Part shown: one piece after another, positions 37,311 through 47,701 of the stretch | Layout: every line of letters starts with the position of its first letter | Position numbering within the stretch: the first letter of the stretch is position 1 | Assembly: GCA_002245135.1 (NCBI GenBank) | Contig: NGBS01000591.1 | Location: 124,001-188,000, forward strand | Reading direction: 5' to 3' | DNA length: 64,000 nucleotides | DNA from: Proteromonas lacertae | Lineage: Eukaryota > Sar > Bigyra > Opalinata > Proteromonadidae | The notes under the pieces: model-generated | Seen by the model: the letters and a program-made list of their open reading frames with translations, nothing else | What the model was told of the DNA's origin: nothing | The model's database searches: none | Position numbers and translations under genes: made by a program

Positions 37311-39320
37311 ATGAATTCTGCCTATTGGATGAACGATCCACATAATATTAATGTGGTTCATTGCAAAATATGTGGTATCACTATATATAAAGTTACAGCT
37401 GGTGAGAGTGTGGGAATGAGGAGACATGTTAAGCTAAAACATCCATATGTTACTCAAAAGGAGTTATCCAATCCAGATATTACTATTACTAGTGCAATAA
37501 CGAATAGAGAATCCTATATAACTAACCCTAAAAGAAATTCAAAGGAAAGGCAACAGGAGGTGAAAATTCATCTCGCTTCATTTTGTGCGATTGAAGCAAT
37601 CCTTCCTACCTTTTTAAATACAGACATGTTTATGCAATTTTGTTATGTTGCTTTAGATGATCTTCTTCCTTTGATTCCATCTTCCGAATTACTTGTAAAT
37701 GAATTATGCAAATATTAGCGGGAAAATACGAGAAAATGTATAAGAATATATATTACTCTTAATAGATTATAAACGAATTAAACAACACTTGTGAATTTTG
37801 TTCTTTAACATTCCAATGTTATACTCTCAAATGTCAATTAACAGTATTACAAATATCCTGTAGGTGGATAGATAACAATTTAGATGTAAGAAATGTAGTA
37901 TTAGGATGTAAATTGTTCGTTCCAGTAATTGGTAAAACAAATGATTTAAGTGGATTAATCAAAGATATTCTATTACCTTATAACACTATATTACCTAAAA
38001 TAATATCAATTACAACACAAGCTTCTGAGGATTTAACTGGTTCTATATCTATTTTGTTTAATGATAAGTATTTTTCTGAAAATGTGACTGTTGTTGTATG
38101 TTTTGCCGATTGTCTAGATACCATGTTAAATAATTTGTTCTTTGACTTAGGAAATACTGAAGAAGAAGAAGAAACGAGATGCTTTTTATATAATTTACAC
38201 TATATTATTGCTGTTTATGAACATGATATGAATTTGATTAATAGATGGATGAATGAAAAAGGAAAACCACTTTTGTTGTTAGGTAAAAGTAAAAAGTATA
38301 TATATATAAATATTTATTTATTATTATTTATATAGATGGACTTCTTTATATCAGACTCTTACTGAAATATACAATAATTGGGATGATTTTGGTGATTTAA
38401 TGAAAGGAATTATTTCTACAGATATCTAGTATATATTATTATATATTTATGTATTCCTTAGTGATTCTTTCTTCAATAATAATACATATATAATTATAAG
38501 AGAAGTTACGCATACCTTAATGCCATTAACAGAGATCATTGAAACGTTATCAGTTGATAAAACTGCATTACCATTAGGGCTCAATATATCCATACTTAAG
38601 AACTTGTGCTAGTTTATTTTTATATGATAATGGTGAAGCATTACCAAAGTGTGAAACAAAATTGGGGATTGAATTGAGTGCAAAAAATTATCAGAACATT
38701 TGCTCAACCATGGAATAAAACTCCTCATAAGTTGATATTGGGTGGTTGTTCATTAGATCCACAATTTAAAGATTTGTCATTGTTTGAAGATGATGAAAAA
38801 ACATTAATTGAGAGTTATTTAATTGAAGAAATAAAGATAATAGAACAAATACATAAATTGGATTTTGAGGAATTGTATATGGATGATGATAATAATGAAC
38901 CTTCTTCATCTGTAGAATCGGATACTAATAAATACACTATGCATTGATACAATATTAGAGGATCTTGAGGAGCATAGGAAGAAAAGAGAAAAAAGAGGGA
39001 AAATAAAGATGAAACCAGCTGAAGATATCTTAGAAGAGTATAAAGATAAGCCAGTAAATGAAAATGACAAAATATATGATTGGTGGAAATGCCATAGATA
39101 TGAGTTTAAAGAATTAGTCTATTTGTACAAAAAATGCAGTTGTCTTCCTGCTACTGCTGCTCCAAGAGGTGAACTGTTTGTTCCTGAAAGGTTGCCATTT
39201 TACATTAAAAGAGATTTGTTAGATAGTGATCTTGCTGAATGTTGTATAATGATAAGAAGTAATATGAATGAAATTGATTTTTTAAGAGACAGTTGGCCAT
39301 CTGTTTTATTAGATGATTAA
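37311..39320 (+). CDS. BED zinc finger hAT transposase-derived protein B
   Basis: The start MNSAYWMNDPHNINVVHCKI leads into the BED finger CKICGITIYKVTAGESVGMR with RHVKLKH. The layout repeats that of gene A: FCAIEAILPTFLNTDMFMQF, CEFCSLTFQCYTLK, KIISITTQASEDLTG, VVVCFADCLDTML, a KLILGGCSLDPQFKDLSLF block, and the dimerisation-type end (YDWWKCHRYEFKELV, SCLPATAAPRGELF, LAECCIMIRSNMN). Catalytic hAT residues are again replaced (CFAD instead of C-x-A-H). Introns near 37740-37767, 38298-38336 and 38430-38461 are of the usual type. At least four one-base breaks (about 37706, 38592, 38688, 38945) make this gene the most damaged of the pair; it could be a pseudogene or poorly assembled. Confidence 0.72.
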
Positions 39321-39504
39321 TCCAACATTATTTGAGTAATAGATTATCCTAATTTAATAATAAAAGTATTATTAATTAAAATGATTGTATTTTGGTGTGA
39401 AAAAAGAAAAAGATATTTTTGTGAATAGTTTGATTCCTATCAAACATATCTATTCATTTTCTTTTTTTTTATCAACTCAATCCATTCCTATCTTTACTAA
39501 AAAA

Positions 39505-39958
39505 ATGGCAAAAGCTGGAGGCTATCAAGGAATAAATGAATTAAAAGCAGCAGAAGAGGAAGCAAGTAAATTAATACTTGATGCTAAAAACAGTATATAA
39601 GAGTTATATAATACCAATTTAGAGAGAAAAGAAGTAATACAGAAAGCAAAGGAAGATGCAAACAAAGAGTTAGAAGAACATAAAGCTAAAAGAGAAAAGG
39701 AGTTTGCTGATATTGAAAAATCCGTATTAAACTACTATAATATCGTGTAGAAACTAGGAGGTGATAGTGAAAAACATTTACAGGAAGTAAAAGGCAAGAT
39801 TGATACAAAAATAGATGGAATGGAGTATATTTAAGATATAATATATTTATAGAAAAGAATATGCTCAAAATTCAGATAAGGTGATTGATTTTCTCGTTCA
39901 AGAAATGACAAAAGTGAATATACAAGTAAAAGCATCTCGTAAAAGTCGTCAAGATTAA
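39505..39958 (+). CDS. VMA10: V-type ATPase subunit G
   Basis: Subunit G is part of the peripheral stalk of the vacuolar proton pump. The start MAKAGGYQGINELKAAEEEA is the family N-terminus (short leader, then Q/G-I-x-x-L-x-x-A-E). Four exons splice in frame across three introns of 27-29 nt. Joined, they give KRKEVIQKAKEDANKELEEH, KAKREKEFADIEKS and LGGDSEKHLQEVKGKIDTKI. The end is EYAQNSDKVIDFLVQEMTKV with a basic tail. The length, about 120 aa, is the family length (110-125 aa). The whole protein is a long helix. The frame is intact. Confidence 0.9.
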
Positions 39959-40050
39959 ACATTTCGATAGCTGTTAACTTATAAGTTTTGTTTTTGTAAT
40001 ATTATATGAATTTTGTATGTTGTTTTACTAAAACTCCAAATCAACAAAGA

Positions 40051-40332
40051 CTACTCACTTTTTTGTTTTAAATTATTATCTATATTATTATTATCCTCTT
40101 TATATAACAGTAATCCAATAATCATTAGATATGGAACAAGTAGAAAAAACACAAGGAAGGTAAATGGTAAAAATAAATACTTTGTACTCATAAATAAGTG
40201 CTGTATTTTTGAATTATTAGGAAAGAACGGCTAATAGATCATAATAATAAAATATACTGGTAGGAACATCGATAAAACGAAATAAATATAACCTATTGTA
40301 AATATTACTAATGTTGTAATCCATCCATTCAT
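40051..40332 (-). CDS. DPM2: DPM2-like dolichol-phosphate mannose synthase subunit (84 aa)
   Basis: Two exons (40332-40258 and 40230-40051) join across a 27-nt intron in phase 0. The 84-residue product is exactly the length of human DPM2. It has two membrane helices: TTLVIFTIGYIYFVLSMFLP and LPFTFLVFFLLVPYLMIIGL. Between them is PFFPNNSKIQHLFMSTKYLF. This matches the DPM2 pattern of IIFTYY-W-ILPF, S-xx-H-xFLP-Y, and a second helix ending YVML. DPM2 stabilises the DPM1 catalytic subunit in the ER membrane, supplying dolichol-phosphate-mannose for N-glycans, GPI anchors and O-mannose. A stop precedes the ATG in frame, which fixes the start. The end NLKQKSE, TAG is hydrophilic. Confidence 0.65.
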
Positions 40333-40561
40333 AATTACTTCGATACACTATCTATATAAGAAGAAATAAAGAAAAGAAATATTGTAACGACTATATTTTT
40401 GAATAATGAATAAATTGAATAACATATGCTTATATTATTATTATTTCATATTATAATTTTTCATATCTCAAAAACAGAACTAATATAAACAAAAAAGCAA
40501 AACATATAACAAATCTATTATTACACAAATTAACAAATCAACATTTGATATTACATTATAT

Positions 40562-42245
40562 CTAAATTGATACATTTTTGTTTTGAAGATTCTTCAGTTG
40601 ATTATATTGGTTTTGTAATAACTCATTCTTCTTAGTCAATTGTTCTAATTCATTTAACAAAGAGTGTCTTGCTATTAATAAATCAATAATAATATAAATA
40701 AATAAATAAATACTTCTCTTTTTACAATCTTGATTAGTTTGTGGAAACATAAGATCATATATTTTACCATCAGTATTTACAGTATCTATTAATTCATTTA
40801 ACAATTCTATTTGTCTTCCTTTTGGTAAATCATCCCAAATCTGATATGGTGATGCACACGGTGTTCCTAATTCTTTTACTGATGATAAAACTATAAATAT
40901 TAATAACATATATATATATATTATACATGGACTATCAACACTATCAGTTGAATGATTGGATGATGTTCTTTGTAGAATTTCTACTCTTCGATTTGTTATA
41001 GTATGATTATCAACAGTATTAATCTCTATTTGTTGATTATGTAGTTGCTGTTGCTGTTGTTGTTGTTGTTGTTGAACTAATAACAATTCATGTTCTATTA
41101 CATCAGCTGGTGGCGGTGGAGTTGGTAGGAAATGTTCTTCATGTTGTGGTAATTGTTGTTCAGGAGTTGATATTTCTTCACCAACTATTGTTATTGGATC
41201 TAATGGTGGTGTTGGTGGAGGAGTAGGTGGAGCATAGGTTTGCTCGTTTATAAAACTACTCATTTGTATTGGAGCTTGAATTGGTTGAATTGGTTGCATA
41301 ACTAGCGGTGGTGATTGTTCATCCATATTATTACTATAAAAATATTCTGGTGAAACCATTGATTTGCTCTGTTCAGATCGATTTTCTATAACCATATCAG
41401 GCTCAGAAAAAAATGCAGAAGTATCAAACGATTTTGGTTGTTGTTGTTGCTGTTGTTGTTGCTGTTGTATAACAATATTATCTGGTGATTGGATTATAGG
41501 TATTTCTTCTAACACTATTGGATTTGGATTTATTAATAATGGCTCCTTTTCAACTGCAGCTGGTTGTGGTAGTACAGGTGGCTCTAATGTACTATTATTA
41601 TTGTTATTATTATCGAATGATGCTGTTGGTTGTTGTTGAATCAACAATTCATCAGCTTCAAATACATGTTGTTGTTGTTGTTGTTCATTTTCATTTATTG
41701 AGTTTATTATTTGCGGAGGTTCATTCTCTTCTGGGACAGATTCTACCCTTCGTGTTGAAAATAAATCAGGATTATATACTGGCTGTGGATTTGATGATTT
41801 ATTCTCAAAAAAACATACAGATTTACTTCTACTACATTCTGGAATTTGAGAATAATGTGATAATTCGGCTGATGTAAGACTTGTTGATGTTTGATTTGTA
41901 TTATTATTATTTCTTTTACGCATAGGATTCAATGATGAAGACTTAGCCATTATTTCACTTAAAGATACATATCTCACAGGTGTTTGTGAATTACTTGAAG
42001 ATGGAGTAGAACAATTGGATTGATTACTTGCTAATGATAATGATTTTTGTATCACAGGATCCTCTGAACTAGATGCACTTCTTTTCCCCTCACTAATATG
42101 AATTGAGGCTATTAAATATATTATTTTATCACATACACGTTTCGCTCGAAGATCTTCTATGTAATATAGGACAATATTGAATAACAAATCTTCCTACTCT
42201 GTAAGTAGTGTTATTTTGTTTAGTCTCGTGTTGAATCTTATTCAT
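40562..42245 (-). CDS. Gln/Pro-rich low-complexity protein, unknown
   Basis: The probable start is MNKIQHETKQNNTTYR at 42245; the next two exon borders (about 42200-42100) are uncertain. Most of the protein is disordered, with Ser-rich (KRSASSSEDPVIQKSLSLAS), Asn-rich, Pro-rich (PPTPPPTPPLDP) and two poly-Gln runs of about ten residues. The C-terminal 120 residues are ordered: LGTPCASPYQIWDDLPKGRQ, IELLNELIDTVNTDGKIYDL, and after an intron a short coiled coil (LLNELEQLTKKNELLQNQYN). I do not recognise the family. A divergent neighbour, DYNLT2B, starts 127 bp away. Confidence 0.55.
41044..41074 (-). repeat. CAA/CAG repeat encoding poly-Gln
   Basis: This near-perfect CAR trinucleotide run in the Q-rich gene encodes about ten Gln. 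A second run of similar length lies at about 41435-41470. Mixed CAA and CAG codons suggest selection for the peptide rather than simple slippage. Confidence 0.75.
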
Positions 42246-42372
42246 TCTGTGTATTGAAAATCAATATTAACAAACCTAAACAGAATTAGAAGAAAAAATA
42301 AATCAATCAAAAATTACTGAATTATTTACATTTTGACGTGTAATCGTTTTTTAAATTTTGTTTTTATAAAAT

Positions 42373-42827
42373 ATGGCTGATGCTAAGGGTGATACTCTAG
42401 GATATCAAATCAAACCTAATCCTACAGAAAAGTATATTCATTCGAATATATATATTTAGATTCAATGTAAACTATGCTAAAAATATAATCAAAACTGCTT
42501 TAAAAGAGAAATTGGCAGAAGCAAAATATGAAGTATTGTAATATTTCTATATTTAGAGAGATAATGCTCCTACTTGGACAAGAGAATTATCATATACAAT
42601 AAAAAGCAAATTGAAGGGTATATAATACATTATTAATGTTTATAGAATTAAATTTACCCCGTTATAAATATGTAGTACAAGCGGTAATAGGAGAACAAAT
42701 GGGTCAAGGAATTAGAATTGGTAGTAGATGCTTCTGGGATTCATCAATAGATTTTATGGTCAGTGAAACATTTTCAAATGATAGTCTTTATTGTGTTGCA
42801 ACAGTTTATGCTATTTATTATTATTAA
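42373..42827 (+). CDS. DYNLT2B: Tctex1-type dynein light chain DYNLT2B (dynein-2/IFT)
   Basis: Four exons splice in frame across introns of 23-29 nt. The start is MADAKGDTLGYQIKPNPTEK. The C-terminal half is nearly the consensus of TCTEX1D2/DYNLT2B: LNLPRYKYVVQAVIGEQMGQ, GIRIGSRCFWDSSIDFM and FSNDSLYCVATVYAIYYY. The family ends in Tyr-Tyr with the same RCFWD block. DYNLT2B is a light chain of cytoplasmic dynein-2, the retrograde intraflagellar transport motor, so this is strong evidence that the organism builds flagella. Length is 122 aa, close to the animal and algal proteins. The frame is intact. Confidence 0.93.
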
Positions 42828-42894
42828 TTTGAGTATTTTATACTATTTGTTTTGATTATACAATTATATAAACAAAAGATATTAATTCTATTAT

Positions 42895-43847
42895 TTATAA
42901 TAAACTTAGTCCATAAGAAACAATAAATCTTGCATTATTGTCATTCCATTTCTTCAACTCTTCAGCAGAAGCAGTCACCTGGTCTCCATTCAATCTATTC
43001 AACAATGCTGTAGCTACAGCTGCACATTTTATATTTGCCTTATGACAAAACGCCTGTAAATACAACACTTCCATTTCGATATTTCTTACACCTTTTTCAT
43101 CACATTTCTTTAAGAATTCTATTCTTTGTTCCTCAGATATACTAATATATTTATACAAATAATATAATATACTCATGGAAAAAACCATCTGTTCTAGCTT
43201 GTTCTTCGTAAAATCCATGACAAGACATTGTTATTCCACTCACAAAATTGAAATTATTCTTCTTTCCAAATTCAATCAATTCTTCTACAAATGCTTTATT
43301 TGCTACACTTGGATATTCTATTTCTTTACCAAGAATATATGTCTTATAGACTGGTAATAATTCACCATTTACAGCTCCTGTTGATAAAACCATTGAACCT
43401 GGTTGAACACCTATACCTCCTGATGTTCCTAATCTAATCCATCTAACTGCATCTTTAATGCCAACTATTTCCATTACTTGAGCTAACTCATTAAGCAAAA
43501 TTGACATTGAAGGCATTCCCATTCCATGAGATACAGCGATTATGTGGTTTATTTTATACCTATATGTGATATATTATAAAATTACATCGTAAATCTTTCA
43601 GTTTTACCAATTAACTCTGGTTTTACTTCTTTAGACAATTTTTTACTTATTTCTTCAGATAAAGTATTAGCTAATCTTGTTGTTCGATCTGAACTACCTT
43701 GCATAACTACAAGCTATCAATAATAAAAAATATATATGTACTTTGATATCTTTGAATATTCTACTCAAATCCATTGAAGTATCTAATCCAAGGTGGTAAT
43801 AATACTATAAATAGAGTAGCATCACTTCAATACGTGTGTAGAACTCA
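42895..43847 (-). CDS. UPP1: Uridine phosphorylase
   Basis: Uridine phosphorylase cleaves uridine with phosphate to uracil and ribose-1-phosphate (pyrimidine salvage). Five exons splice in frame. The tiny first exon MSSTH is followed by a 29-nt intron and YYYHLGLDTSMDLSRIFKDI. LVVMQGSSDRTTRLANTL (phosphate site), IIAVSHGMGMPSMSILLNEL, WIRLGTSGGIGVQPGSMVLS and GITMSCHGFYEEQARTDGFF follow. GVRNIEMEVLYLQAFCHKAN (the Glu-Met-Glu ribose-binding motif) and ALLNRLNGDQV complete the eukaryotic UPP1/UPP2 pattern. The frame is intact. A TCAAGCCAA element lies 43 nt before the ATG. Confidence 0.94.
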
Positions 43848-43889
43848 TTTTTAAAAAAGATATGTTTGATTTAAGTTTGATAAATAAAC

Positions 43890-43898
43890 TTGGCTTGA
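43890..43898 (-). promoter_or_regulatory. TCAAGCCAA element upstream of uridine phosphorylase
   Basis: This site is identical over nine bases to sites before AK7 and the fucosyltransferase-like gene, and over 11 bases (ATCAAGCCAAG) to the latter. It ends 43 nt before the ATG. Confidence 0.35.
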
Positions 43899-43964
43899 TA
43901 TTTTTACTTTCTTATAAACACACATCTAAAGCGATTAAAGACATAAAATTATAAATTACACCTG

Positions 43965-45197
43965 TTACATAGGTTCTACATACTTGTAACCTTCTATACT
44001 TACTGCCTTATTTACCATATTCAACAATGAAAATTTTGATATTAAAAATGCTGCATAACTAAAAGAACTTTCACTAGTCAATATCTGATAGTTACATTCA
44101 GATAAAAACATCATTTCATACACTGCTCTCTTCAATTGATTCAAATCACCATCAAATTTAGAATGTAAAATCGGCATATCATCAATAACTTCACATTCTA
44201 TACCTTTACTGTTATTCCTAAATATATTAATTGCCTTAGTCGAATCACTAGCAATAAACCAAACCACAGTTTTATTCAATTGCATTTGAATGTTTGTTTC
44301 TTTTATAGCTTTGTCTATAAACTCATTATATTGATTGGGTTTTAAGAAAACATGAGTATCATTAAAATCACCTTTACCTGTTCTATAGTGAATTCCTATT
44401 TTATACACACTTTCATCATTGAAATGGAATTTTTCTTTATATTCATAATATTCTTTGGTAAAAGGATGAGAAACTTTAAAAAATACATTATACATTAAAT
44501 GATTAAATTGTCTTGCCATATCTGCATAATTACCTATCCTATATACTAATTTCTTTGACAATAAATCAGAATCGTTATTATAATATTCAAATATCTGCTT
44601 AGTAAATAAATACTGAGTTCCAATTTTTATTTCCTTTGAATTGGATTTGAATATTTTTGTTAAACGTGGAAAACCATTAAAATAGTATATATTGTATTCT
44701 TCCTTCATATCTTTCTTCTATTAAAATTAATTATATTGGGGAAAAAAATACTTTCAGGAACAATGAAATTCTCTATTGGCATTTCGTATAATTTAGCCAG
44801 TGTATACCAATTAGTCACTATTAAACATATATAATGTATTATTTATACTTTCAAATCCTCTCTTTGTTAAATAACAAAATAAAAATGATGTTATAAATGC
44901 AAACAGTCTGTTATTTAACCCACTAAATAATAATGGTGAATAAATAATCAATCTTCTTTTCTTCTTGGGCTTTCTTAGCATATCTGCATTGAAATTACCA
45001 AAATTATTCATCACACTTTCAAAATTTACATATATATCCTCTAATTCCCACACACTGTCATTCTTTGATTGAACTCTCTGAACATTTTCTTCTTCATTAG
45101 TGTCGTTCTCACAACATAATGGGTTGTAACTGTACATAAACATAAACGTAGCACAAATAGACACTAAAAGTAGAAGACAAATTTGTATCTTCCTCAT
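43965..45197 (-). CDS. Type II membrane fucosyltransferase-like glycosyltransferase (GT37/GT11-like)
   Basis: The N-terminus is a short basic stretch and one signal-anchor helix (MRKIQICLLLLVSICATFMF), then a Glu/Asn-rich stem. LLFSGLNNRLFAFITSFLFC recalls the SGLGNR-xxAL-xxFLYALLT motif of plant and protist alpha-1,2-fucosyltransferases. YKIGIHYRTGKGDF is the HxRxG GDP-fucose motif. VVWFIASDSTKAINIF, ILHSKFDGDLNQLKRAVYEM and SECNYQILTSESSFSYAAFL complete the layout (the last is the D-xxLLS-C-xxxTSxSTFGYxA-like end). It would act in the Golgi on surface glycans. One frame break lies near 44810, just before NWYTLAKLYEMPIENF, and an intron near 44718-44750. The exact acceptor is unknown. Confidence 0.68.
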
Positions 45198-45226
45198 AAA
45201 TTAATAAAAATATAAAATTAAAAAAC

Positions 45227-45235
45227 TTGGCTTGA
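45227..45235 (-). promoter_or_regulatory. TCAAGCCAA element upstream of fucosyltransferase-like gene
   Basis: This nine-base element is identical to the ones before AK7 and uridine phosphorylase. It ends 30 nt before the ATG at 45197. Confidence 0.35.
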
Positions 45236-45290
45236 TCAAATTCAGTCATCCCATACTAATCATTAAAAACACAAAATCAGTAAATTAATT

Positions 45291-47515
45291 CTAATTATTC
45301 AATGATACAGTAGATGTAGTACTTCTCTCCTCTATATCCCCTTGACTTCTTGGAGTATTATTACGACTCAATGTATCTTTCAAGTTTGCATAAGAAGAAG
45401 CAGGTTTTGGAGTATTAGCATATAGTCTATTAAATACATTTCCTTTAGGTGTATATATTTTAGGTGGTTCAGGTGTTAACTCTCTCTTTGGAACTAAAGA
45501 TTCATCAAAAATACCATTACCTAATACAATGTCAGTAATTGTATTAACTTGATTCAATCTTGATCTTAATTTCTGTTCTGTCTTATTTGGTAATTGTGAT
45601 AATCTTCTTCCATTCTTTAGATATTTCTTTTCTATTGTTTCATTCTCATTTGTTACTACACTACTGATGAGTTTAACTTCTTCACGATTGATTGGTTCAA
45701 TAAAATCTTCTTTTTCTATTGAATTATCATCTTTGTAATTCTTTCCGGTGATATCTACATTAGGATTGTTGAAATGTGAAGGCGTTAATAATATTCTTCT
45801 TTCTCTATTAGCTGGTGTTGTTATATTCTCAACATCTGAACTAATACTGGTTGATGGTCTCTTTGGTGGAATATTAATCTTCAAATTTGGTATTAATAAT
45901 GGCTGTAATTGTATTGGTGCCTCTATTATACTATCTGGTTGATTATTATTATTATTATTATTATTCATTTGTGGTGATAAATTATGAGGTGATGTAAGAG
46001 GTGGTTCAATATCTTCATGATTATATTCAGGTGGTAGAAATGAAGAAACTTTGTCAAATATTTCAGCACATGTCTAATAATATATATAAATATATATATA
46101 TATACTAATATTGGTTCACACAGATTATTTTTTTTCACAGTTTCTATCTCTTTTCCTATATCACCAACTGTAGATTTATATCTATTCATCATGGCTGTTA
46201 ATCCTCTATACACATCTCCTAATAGTTTATTCAAATATTCATATTCTTGAGATTTCTGTGATATTAATTGTTCTTCATCATGTTTTAGTTTTTCAGATTC
46301 TAATAGCTTTCTTTTAGGAATTCTCTTATTTGTTTTATCAGATGAACTCTTCAAATCATCAGCTGTTTCTTGTAATATATTTATATCCTTTTGTAATTGG
46401 TGCAATTCTTCTTCAGCTGATTTTAACATTATTCTTAATGAATAAGTTGTTTCACTTTGCAATAACACTTTTCTTAATATTTCTTCACTTGAATTTGGAA
46501 AAATATATTCACTAAAACCATCTAAACTTTCTACTAATTCATTTATTTCATTATCTAATTCATTATTATATTCTACTAATTTATCTATATTTCTAATTAA
46601 CACTGGATCTTTATGATAAACAGTTGCATTATTCTGATTATTTAATGTAAATATCATTTTTGCTCTTCTTTCTCTATTTTCTTGTCTCCTTTTCATAAAT
46701 GTATGAGCATCAATTATCTGTTGTTTACATTGTAATATCTCTTTTTGTCTTTGTAATCTGTCGTTATATAACTTATCATGTGCTTCTGTATAATTACGAT
46801 AAGATGTCTATATAATAATAATAATAATAATAAAATACAATATGAACATTCTTCGTTTGTCTATAAAGAGCATCCATTTTTGTTAAAATATATTCGTTTC
46901 CTCTTTTTGTATTATTCAAATCTTCCATTTTTCCTGTTAATATTACTTTTTCTTCATTGTTTCTGCTTAACATATATCTTAATGTTCCTAAGTATTGTTT
47001 ATTCTCATTTATTTGTGTTTTTAATGTGTTTATTTCATCTATACATTCATGTATTCGAATATAGTCTCTATCATTTGGATCATCAAAATAACCTTTCTCT
47101 TCTAACTCATAGGTATGTAATTTTGCCTAATATTCAAAATAATAACAGTAACATACATATAATTGTTTTAGCCTATGTATTTTTTTCTTTTCTTCAACAT
47201 ATAAATTATCATTAGGTTTTTCGAAGTATTGCAACATTTTGTATTTCTCTATTTATTTCCATTTGTTGAACTACATTCAAATCTTCATTCTATATATGTA
47301 AACAACAACACTATACTTTTTTCTTCTCAACTTTACTCAACGATAATAATGGCACTGATTGGGAAGCAGAGTTTGTAGGCGTACTATGATATGATATTGG
47401 CTTTAAAATAGAAGGTCTCTTAAAATCAAGATCATTAGCTGAACCTATTTCTTCTACAGCAAGATTATCATCAATAGAAGACTATGGAGTATAATAACAC
47501 TTATAATACATTCAT
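45291..47515 (-). CDS. Coiled-coil protein, possibly flagellar docking-complex type
   Basis: A two-codon first exon (ATG AAT at 47515-47510) is followed by a 28-nt intron and SSIDDNLAVEEIGSANDLDF. After LKPISYHSTPTNSA, the middle 400 residues are continuous coiled coil, for example YELEEKGYFDDPNDRDYIRI, CIDEINTLKTQINENKQYLG, LYNDRLQRQKEILQCKQQII, RRQENRERRAKMI and SAEEELHQLQKDINILQETA. The C-terminal 230 residues are disordered, with an Asn run, Pro and Ser, and end STTSTVSLNN. Long coiled coils with EELxxLxxxI heptads occur in outer-dynein-arm docking proteins (CCDC63/CCDC114 type) and in many others; the similarity is only in style. At least five introns and one frame break near 47235 are present. 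Confidence 0.6.
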
Positions 47516-47558
47516 TTGGCAAAGAAAAATAAAAAAACAGTCAGAAAAATCAAGTCAA

Positions 47559-47566
47559 AAGCTTGA
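47559..47566 (-). promoter_or_regulatory. TCAAGCTT element upstream of coiled-coil gene
   Basis: TCAAGCTT on the minus strand ends 44 nt before the ATG at 47515, in the same distance range as the other copies. Confidence 0.3.
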
Positions 47567-47701
47567 AAATCTATTTTGATTATATTAAATATTCTTCTTT
47601 TATATTGTTTTTGAAATAATATTCTTCAACAAAATACAAAAATTTTCACATAACTTTAAATGTTAATAATAATAAAAATATAACTATAAATTGTTAATAA
47701 T

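Noticed and set aside
35165-39320. Active hAT transposon
   Set aside because: Catalytic-type residues are replaced in both genes, and I found no terminal inverted repeats or target duplications.
40013-40234. Plus-strand 73-codon frame starting MYVVLLKLQINK
   Set aside because: It lies antisense to the DPM2-like gene, which has a better exon structure and family match.
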